A stretch of 64,000 bases of DNA, taken from NCBI RefSeq assembly GCF_042665295.1, contig NZ_JBHTCO010000041.1, positions 1-64,000 on the forward strand. Reading direction: 5' to 3'. Shown here piece after piece: positions 57,921 through 64,000 of the stretch. The notes under the pieces were generated by a model. It was not told where the DNA came from. It ran no database searches and saw only the letters and a program-made list of their open reading frames with translations. Positions within the stretch are counted from its first letter, which is position 1. Each line of letters starts with the position of its first letter. The stretch is from Scopulibacillus_A cellulosilyticus (GTDB lineage: Bacteria; Bacillota; Bacilli; Bacillales; Sporolactobacillaceae). The position numbers and the translations under genes were made by a program.

Positions 57921-60062
57921 TTATTTGTCTGCTTCTTTTAAGTTTTTTTGCATATAGGCTCTGATCATAAAATAACTGACTTCTTCAGGCAGCCTTTGCT
58001 TAATTGGGGTTAATCTTTTGGTTCCGGCTTCTTCAATCGCTTTTGCGATGAGCGGTTCGTAATCCGCGTCGATAAATTGTTCCCAATCAATGTCAAAACC
58101 ATCTTCATCACAGCGAACCAAATGCGTTTCGACAGTTGTCGTTGAAATGCCGCGTTGATCGGCTATTTCCTGGATTGGCAGGCCTTCACTGAACATTTTA
58201 TATGTTAAATGGTGGGATTTTTCCTTAGAACTGTTATTCACCCTTATTTGCGGTTTGGGTTGGGCTATGCTTGGTTCCGGCTGAGTGATTTCGTTCTCCT
58301 CGCAGTATTTAACAATTTCATTTATAAATGTTTGCCCGTATAATTCCAGCTTCTGTCCGCCAACACCTTTAACATTCAGCAGTCCCTGTTCATCTGCAGG
58401 CAGCTTGGCACTCATTTCCCGTAACGTTGCGTCTGAGAAAATAACAAAAGGCGGCACTTGCTCGGCTTCGGCGATTTCCTTTCTAATTTTCCGCAGCCGC
58501 TCAAACAGCTCGTCTTGGACAACAAACTGTTTCGCTTGCACCTCTTCCTTTTTCAACACATTTCGCTTGCCTAAAAGGACTTCTACTGCTTTTGGTGTCA
58601 ATACCAGCACCGGATAATTGCCGCCTGTTGGTGCAAGGTACTGTTCAGCTGTTAAATAATCAATCAGCCCGGAGACCTGGCTTTGCGTTCTGTCACTCAT
58701 AATCCCGTAGGTAGACAGGTTATCAAAGCCAAAGCTTTTTATTTTACGATCAGATGAACCTGTTAAAACTTTCGCAATAAAAGTTTTACCGAAACGTTCC
58801 TTCATCCGCTTAATACACGAAAATACCATTTGTGCGTCACGCGTCACATCAACAGACTCGCGTTCATCTGTACAATTACCGCAATGACGGCATACCGCTG
58901 CGTCTGAATCACCAAAGTATTTTAAAATATACTGCTGCAGGCACGATTCCGTATGGCAATAGCCAACCATTTGCTGCAGCTTGTCATATTCATTTCTTTT
59001 TCGGCCTTCGTCCATTTCCGACTGGTCAATAAGGAATTTCTGAATCTGAATGTCTTGCGCACTAAACAGAAGTGTACATTCACTTTCAATGCCATCACGC
59101 CCGGCGCGTCCTGCTTCTTGGTAATAGGATTCAATGTTCTTCGGTATATTGTAATGAATCACGTAACGCACATTTGATTTGTTGATACCCATTCCAAACG
59201 CAGATGTTGCTACCATAACGGTGAGATCATCATAGAGAAAACGCTCTTGATTATCGTTCCGCTCTTGTTCCGGCATACCGGCATGATACTTCCCGGCGTT
59301 AATTTTATTATTTGTTAAAAATGTATAAAGACGCTCAACCTCTTTGCGCGTGGCTGCGTATATAATGCCTGATTGCGAGGCGTTTTTATGAATATATGAT
59401 TCTAAAAACCGGTCGCGATCCTGGCCTTTGATGACTTGAAAAAATAGATTTTCTCTTTCAAATCCAGTAGCTACAACATTCTCAGAAGGAATATTCAGCA
59501 TATCGCAAATATCGCCGGTTACCTTAGGCGTCGCCGTCGCTGTCAAAGCAACAATGGCGGGCTTCGCGTTAATCCGATCAATCATACTTTTAATTAAAAG
59601 ATAGCTTGGTCTGAAATCGTGACCCCACTGTGAAATACAGTGCGCTTCATCGATAGCGATTAAAGAAAGATTGATATTATTCAGCCAATCCAAAAAGGCA
59701 GGTGACTCCAAACGTTCCGGTGCAATATAAATTAATTTATAACGCCCTTGTATCGCGCCATCTAACCGTTCACGAACGTCAGCAGAAGAAATAGTGCTAT
59801 TAATAAAAGTTGCTGATACCCCTTCTTTCTCAAGAGCATCGACCTGATCTTTCATTAATGAAATCAAAGGAGATACAACGAGGGTTACACCAGGGAGAAG
59901 CAAAGAAGGGATTTGATAACAAATAGACTTTCCGCCTCCTGTCGGCATAATACCGACAGTATCCCGCCCCTGAAGCAGGTTCTGAATAATGTCAGCTTGT
60001 CCGCTCCGAAACGAATCATAACCAAAAGTATCTTTAAGAATCTTTAGCGCTTGATCAAGCAT
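57921..60062 (-). CDS. recQ: ATP-dependent DNA helicase RecQ
   Basis: A 713-residue superfamily 2 helicase: Walker A MPTGGGKSICYQIPSLL (about residue 40), DEAH box AIDEAHCISQWGHDFRPSY (about 137), motif VI YYQEAGRAGRDG (about 315), the RecQ zinc site with CRHCGNC (about 395), a winged-helix RQC region, the HRDC domain (about 520-590) and a C-terminal helix-turn-helix extension (about 640-705) that B. subtilis YocI lacks in this length. Acts at stalled forks and in recombination. Confidence 0.96.
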   Translation of the reverse strand: MLDQALKILKDTFGYDSFRSGQADIIQNLLQGRDTVGIMPTGGGKSICYQIPSLLLPGVTLVVSPLISLMKDQVDALEKEGVSATFINSTISSADVRERLDGAIQGRYKLIYIAPERLESPAFLDWLNNINLSLIAIDEAHCISQWGHDFRPSYLLIKSMIDRINAKPAIVALTATATPKVTGDICDMLNIPSENVVATGFERENLFFQVIKGQDRDRFLESYIHKNASQSGIIYAATRKEVERLYTFLTNNKINAGKYHAGMPEQERNDNQERFLYDDLTVMVATSAFGMGINKSNVRYVIHYNIPKNIESYYQEAGRAGRDGIESECTLLFSAQDIQIQKFLIDQSEMDEGRKRNEYDKLQQMVGYCHTESCLQQYILKYFGDSDAAVCRHCGNCTDERESVDVTRDAQMVFSCIKRMKERFGKTFIAKVLTGSSDRKIKSFGFDNLSTYGIMSDRTQSQVSGLIDYLTAEQYLAPTGGNYPVLVLTPKAVEVLLGKRNVLKKEEVQAKQFVVQDELFERLRKIRKEIAEAEQVPPFVIFSDATLREMSAKLPADEQGLLNVKGVGGQKLELYGQTFINEIVKYCEENEITQPEPSIAQPKPQIRVNNSSKEKSHHLTYKMFSEGLPIQEIADQRGISTTTVETHLVRCDEDGFDIDWEQFIDADYEPLIAKAIEEAGTKRLTPIKQRLPEEVSYFMIRAYMQKNLKEADK

Positions 60063-60171
60063 GAGGATTCTCCTTAAAAAATGATTTATATATTAATCCT
60101 ATTTTACCATTTAGATAACAAGATGTGATAGGTGACAAATGAATAAAGTTTTAAAAAAGTCGTCAAGCATA

Positions 60172-60199
60172 CAAAAAGCCCATCTCCTTTGAGGTGGGC
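60172..60199 (-). terminator. Terminator of putP
   Basis: Minus strand GCCCACCTC/GAGATGGGC stem with one mismatch and a TTTTTG tail. Confidence 0.75.
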
Positions 60200-60211
60200 A
60201 TGACTTTATAG

Positions 60212-61720
60212 CTATGCTATTTTTTTTACGGTTTGATCGAATTCTTTTTCTACTTCTGTTGAAGGTTTTGCTGTTAACAAGCTTACTATAAGTATAGCTG
60301 CGGTACATACAAGAAAACCTGGAATAATTTCATAGAAACTAATGATAGGTTGAATTTTATGCCAAATGAAACTTGGGATAAATGCGTGATGTTTCCTTAT
60401 TTGAACCCACGCGATAACTGTGACGGTACCGGTGATCATACCGGTCAGCGCTCCCCACTTTGTCATTCGCTTCCAATAAAGACTAAGCAATACAACTGGA
60501 CCGAATGCGGCTCCGAACCCTGCCCATGCGTATCCAACTAAATTCAGGATTGTCTGATTTGGGTGTAAAGACATTAATAAGGCAATGACGGCAACACCGA
60601 GAACAGCAAGCCTCCCAACGAGAACAAGTTCTTTATCTGTAGCAGACTTACGTAAAAATGTCTTGTAAAAATCTTGTGTTAATGCACTTGATGTCACAAG
60701 TAACTGTGAGGAGATAGTGCTCATGACCGCTGCTAATATAGCCGCTAATAAAAAGCCGGTAATAATCGGGTCGAATAGTATATCGGCCAACACAATAAAC
60801 ACTGTTTCTGGATTGCCAAGTTTTGCATTTGTTTCACTAAAATAGGCAATACCAACAAGACCTGTAAACATAGCCCCGACAATCGAAAAAATCATCCAGC
60901 CCATACCGATACGGCGGGCGCTTTTAACCTCTTTTTTCGATGTGATTGCCATAAAACGAACGATAATATGGGGTTGTCCAAAGTATCCCAGTCCCCAAGC
61001 AATAAGAGAAATAATGCTTATGACGCTTGTTCCCCTGAAAGCATCGAGCAATTTTGGATTAATAGAATGGATGTCGTGAAAAGTGTTTGAAAAGCCTCCG
61101 ATATGAATAATCGTAACGATAGGTACTAGAATAAGAGATAAAAACATAAGTGTCCCTTGAACGAAATCCGTCCAACTGACAGCAAGGAATCCTCCAAATA
61201 ATGTATATAAAATAACGACACCTGCTGTTACTAAAATTCCCCATCCATACGGAAGTCCGAAAGCGCTTTTAAACAACTGTCCGCCGGAAACCATTCCAGA
61301 TGATACATAAAAGGTAAAAAATACAAAGATAACAAAGGCTGAAACTATTCTTAAAATTTTAGTATTGTCTTTAAAACGGTTATCAAAATAGTCTGGAATT
61401 GTAATCGAGTTATTGGCAACTTCTGAATAAATTCTCAAGCGCGGTGCAACAAACAACCAGTTCAAATATGCTCCTAAACAAAGACCGACAACGATCCATC
61501 CCGCACTTAATCCGCTGACATACATTGCACCAGGCAGTCCCATTAACAGCCAGCTGCTCATATCTGATGCACCGGCACTTAACGCTGCAACCGCGGGTCC
61601 AAGATTTCGTCCCCCAAGCATATAATCTGTCAAGTTGGCTGTTCTTCTGTAAGCAAAATACCCAATGCATAACATGACTATCATATAGATGCCAATTGAT
61701 ATAAAAACTTCAGCTTTCAT
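60212..61720 (-). CDS. putP: Sodium/proline symporter PutP
   Basis: A 502-residue sodium:solute symporter with about thirteen membrane segments. Family motifs: AALSAGASDMSSWLLMGLPG (residues 47-66), which includes the Na-binding Asp and Ser residues of PutP, and the later FGQPHIIVRFMAI (about 255). The ATG at 61720 follows GAGGAGA. It is third in rocA-putB-putP and imports proline for catabolism. Confidence 0.94.
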   Translation of the reverse strand: MKAEVFISIGIYMIVMLCIGYFAYRRTANLTDYMLGGRNLGPAVAALSAGASDMSSWLLMGLPGAMYVSGLSAGWIVVGLCLGAYLNWLFVAPRLRIYSEVANNSITIPDYFDNRFKDNTKILRIVSAFVIFVFFTFYVSSGMVSGGQLFKSAFGLPYGWGILVTAGVVILYTLFGGFLAVSWTDFVQGTLMFLSLILVPIVTIIHIGGFSNTFHDIHSINPKLLDAFRGTSVISIISLIAWGLGYFGQPHIIVRFMAITSKKEVKSARRIGMGWMIFSIVGAMFTGLVGIAYFSETNAKLGNPETVFIVLADILFDPIITGFLLAAILAAVMSTISSQLLVTSSALTQDFYKTFLRKSATDKELVLVGRLAVLGVAVIALLMSLHPNQTILNLVGYAWAGFGAAFGPVVLLSLYWKRMTKWGALTGMITGTVTVIAWVQIRKHHAFIPSFIWHKIQPIISFYEIIPGFLVCTAAILIVSLLTAKPSTEVEKEFDQTVKKIA

Positions 61721-61756
61721 ATCTATTCTCCTCTCGTCTATTTTTCTTCTCTCCAC

Positions 61757-61949
61757 GGTTATTATTATAAACCAAAGTCACGAAACCTTATTTATCGTTT
61801 TTTCTATTATTGGGTATTTCCTCATACAACCGGTCTCATCAAAAGCAGATTTAAATCTCTGTAATGTTTACTTGAAAAAAACCTTTAAAGGGGCCGGCGC
61901 AAAAAACGTGCTCGCTTCCCCTATTTTTATAAAAATTATTAAGAAAACT
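61757..61949. other. Spacer between putB and putP
   Basis: No gene. On the minus strand an imperfect G+C-rich hairpin (about 61883-61920) followed by CTTTAAAGGTTTTTTT may terminate or attenuate the putB transcript before putP. Confidence 0.4.
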
Positions 61950-62921
61950 TTATAGCCTTTTGCTTAGTCTTCCTAATAGGAATGCACCTGCTCCGATGCC
62001 AAGTATTGTATTGGTTCGCTTATTGAATACTTGCTTGGCTACAAGATTGATATTTTGCGGCCGTTCAGCCAGGCGGCGCATGAAATAGCCATACCAATCA
62101 CTGCCGAACGGAACATAAGTGCAAAATTGATAGCCCTCTTTAGCAAGCTGGAGCTGAAGGTCTTTGCGGAACCCGTACAGCATTTGGAATTCAAATTTAT
62201 CTTTTGAAATATGATGTTCATCAACAAATCTTTTTACGTGATTAATAATGTGATGATCATGCGTTGCAATCGACGTAAATTTGCCGTGCAGCAAGTGATA
62301 TTCTATCAATTCGATAAAATTGCGGTCGATCTCCTTTTTATCCTGGTATGCTAAGTTTTCCGGTTCTTTGTAGGCGCCTTTTACGATGCGCAGCCGGTAG
62401 TCTTTATATTTTTCAATGTTTTCGCCGGATTCAAAGAAATAGGCTTGGATGACTGTACCGATATTGTCGTAGTCCTTTGACAGCTCGTCGATTAAATCAA
62501 ACGACGGTTGCAAATGGCTGTAATCTTCCATGTCAAAGTTGATAAATATATTATATTTGCTTGCCTTTTCTACGATTTCTTTTACATTTTCAAGACAAAA
62601 ATGGTAATCGATGTCCAGGCCAAGCTGAGTCGCTTTTACAGATATATGAGCATTTGCATTGTTTTCATGAATGGCTTCAATAACCTGAATAATTTGCTCT
62701 TTCGCTTCGATTGCTTCTTTTTTATCTGAAACAAATTCCCCGAGGTTATCGATCGTTGTGGAGATGCCTTGTGCATTCAATTCTTTGACACTTGCCATCA
62801 ATTCTTCCAAATTGGTGCCGGCAACAACGGATTTTGCACCTAACTGGAGACCATATTTTTTTGCAAGGTCATTTAATAGCTTATTTTGTGATAGACCGAT
62901 GAAAAAGTCCTTTGGCGTCAT
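61950..62921 (-). CDS. putB: Proline dehydrogenase
   Basis: A 323-residue FAD-dependent enzyme oxidising proline to pyrroline-5-carboxylate. The barrel motifs ISVKATQLGLDID (about residue 93), INFDMEDYSHL, RIVKGAYKEPENLAYQDKKE (about 179) and ATHDHHIINHVKRF are typical. AAGAGGG precedes the ATG. The next enzyme, P5C dehydrogenase, is encoded directly upstream. Confidence 0.95.
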   Translation of the reverse strand: MTPKDFFIGLSQNKLLNDLAKKYGLQLGAKSVVAGTNLEELMASVKELNAQGISTTIDNLGEFVSDKKEAIEAKEQIIQVIEAIHENNANAHISVKATQLGLDIDYHFCLENVKEIVEKASKYNIFINFDMEDYSHLQPSFDLIDELSKDYDNIGTVIQAYFFESGENIEKYKDYRLRIVKGAYKEPENLAYQDKKEIDRNFIELIEYHLLHGKFTSIATHDHHIINHVKRFVDEHHISKDKFEFQMLYGFRKDLQLQLAKEGYQFCTYVPFGSDWYGYFMRRLAERPQNINLVAKQVFNKRTNTILGIGAGAFLLGRLSKRL

Positions 62922-63034
62922 AGTGTATCCCTCTTTAGTCTTTTTTTCTTTTATCCCGTTAACTAGGGTGTCTTTTGTTACGAAGCAAGTAACATCGCTT
63001 ATTTTTCTCTCGTTATTCTAACTTCTAGTTTGAA

Positions 63035-63060
63035 TTGGGCAACTTAAGAAAAGTTGCCCA
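63035..63060. other. Hairpin between rocA and putB
   Basis: GGGCAACTT/AAGTTGCCC perfect 9-bp stem. Its T-run lies on the plus strand, so on the leftward transcript it is not a standard terminator and may instead be a processing or stability element. Confidence 0.5.
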
Positions 63061-63065
63061 TCTTT

Positions 63066-64000
63066 TTAAAGCAGTTCGCCTGTTGTCTTCGCTTGCATGT
63101 GCAGGATAAGGTAATCAGGTCCCCCTGCTTTCGAATCCGTTCCCGACATGTTAAATCCGCCAAATGGCTGATAACCGACGATCGCTGCTGTACATCCGCG
63201 GTTGAAGTATAGGTTGCCTACATGAAATTCCGCTCTTGCACGTTCAATATGTTCACGATTATTTGAAAGTAACGCACCAGTTAAACCATACTCGGTATTA
63301 TTGGCAATTTCCATCATGTGATCAAAGTCCCTTGCCTTGCAGAAGGCAACAACAGGACCGAATATTTCCTCTTGCATAAGCCTTGCCTTTTCATCCACAT
63401 CGGCAATAATAGTCGGTTGAATGAAGTATCCTTTTGAGTCGTCTCCTTCACCGCCGCACATCAGTTTGCCCTCTTCCTTGCCAATGCCGATATATTTCAT
63501 AATTTTGTTATAAGCAGCTTGGTCAATCACAGGCCCCATATAGTTATTCACATCTTCAGGGTTGCCAACTGTTAATGTCTTTGTTAATGCTACTGCTTTT
63601 TCAAGTACTTCATTATAGACATCTTCATGGATGACAGCACGGGAACCGGCTGAACACTTTTGACCGGAGAATCCAAACGCAGAATAAACGATTGATGATG
63701 CTGCTAGATCTAAATCAGCGTCTTTATCTACGACAACAGTATCTTTACCGCCCATTTCAGCGATCACACGCTTTAACCAGATTTGCCCCGGATGCACTTT
63801 TGCCGCACGCTCATAAATACGGCAGCCGACTTCACGGGAACCTGTGAATGATACGAAACGTGTCTTCGGATGATCAACAAGGTAATCCCCTACTTCTGCT
63901 CCGCTTCCCGGAATATAGTTAAGCACACCTTTCGGAAGGCCAGCTTCTTCCATTACCTCGACAAATTTCGCGGCAACAACCGGTGTATTGTTAGATGGTT
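63066..64000 (-). CDS. rocA: Delta-1-pyrroline-5-carboxylate dehydrogenase, 5' part cut by window edge
   Basis: The last 311 or so codons of an aldehyde dehydrogenase oxidising P5C/glutamate semialdehyde to glutamate with NAD. The Rossmann motif VSFTGSREVGCRIYERAA, the general base in VIAEMGGKDTVVVDKDADL and the catalytic cysteine in FSGQKCSAGSRAVI are all within the visible part, and the C-terminal NMSGTDSKAGGPDYLILHMQ is typical of RocA/PutC. The frame stays open to the right edge (PSNNTPVVAAKFVEVMEEAG); the true start is outside. rocA/putC-like assignment by neighbours putB and putP. Confidence 0.93.
   Translation of the reverse strand, partial: PSNNTPVVAAKFVEVMEEAGLPKGVLNYIPGSGAEVGDYLVDHPKTRFVSFTGSREVGCRIYERAAKVHPGQIWLKRVIAEMGGKDTVVVDKDADLDLAASSIVYSAFGFSGQKCSAGSRAVIHEDVYNEVLEKAVALTKTLTVGNPEDVNNYMGPVIDQAAYNKIMKYIGIGKEEGKLMCGGEGDDSKGYFIQPTIIADVDEKARLMQEEIFGPVVAFCKARDFDHMMEIANNTEYGLTGALLSNNREHIERARAEFHVGNLYFNRGCTAAIVGYQPFGGFNMSGTDSKAGGPDYLILHMQAKTTGELL

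Overview
The window is chromosomal DNA from a low-to-moderate GC, endospore-forming member of the Bacillales. Evidence: the conserved block alr-ndoAI-ndoA-rsbRSTUVW-sigB-rsbX-tex-cmpA-sprT-tRNA cluster in Bacillus subtilis order; spore genes (cmpA, tlp, a Spo0E-like gene, two GerPA/PF-like genes); strong AGGAGG ribosome binding sites; and TTG/GTG starts. I cannot name the genus; the family is a Bacillus relative.

Layout. 1-1830: promoter and leader of an rRNA operon running off the left edge, preceded by twelve tRNA genes read leftward from a perfect sigma-A promoter. 1832-15166: leftward housekeeping and stress block (SprT-like protein, Tex, complete sigma-B stressosome operon with an internal sigma-B promoter, EndoA/EndoAI toxin-antitoxin, alanine racemase, LolA-like lipoprotein, NAD(P)HX repair enzyme, AcpS); cmpA is rightward. 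15284-25014: rhomboid protease, aspartate-type permease, a beta-propeller-like gene divergent from an HTH-TPR regulator followed at once by a tiny secreted-peptide gene (a candidate cell-cell signalling pair), ferredoxin, and a nucleoside salvage operon. 25097-25479: 19 degenerate 20-bp tandem repeats between convergent operons. 25551-40730: formate dehydrogenase, M50 protease, phosphatase, Nudix and MBL genes, a GNAT acetyltransferase behind a leader ORF and mutually exclusive hairpins, acetate symporter, BdbCD thiol oxidation, NodB deacetylase, DedA, glycolipid glycosyltransferase. 41032-47496: spore and small genes, TatA, then a four-gene amino-sugar/lipid-carrier operon. 47665-64000: DUF1002 protein, duplicated lipoproteins, ABC transporters with a YtrA-type repressor, RecQ, and the proline utilisation genes, the first cut by the right edge.

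How the genes work together. The Rsb proteins form the stressosome-to-sigma-B cascade; a sigma-B promoter before rsbV gives positive feedback, and one of the two lipoproteins carries a similar promoter. The proline genes import proline and oxidise it to glutamate. The GT2-WecD-SMR-RffA operon looks able to make an N-acylated 4-amino-4,6-dideoxy sugar and load it on a lipid carrier.

The two most interesting signals are (1) the GNAT leader at 33689-33912: sigma-A promoter, 13-codon ORF, and four segments able to pair 1:2/3:4 or 2:3, the logic of antibiotic-induced translational attenuation; and (2) the regulator/pre-peptide pair at 19271-20682.
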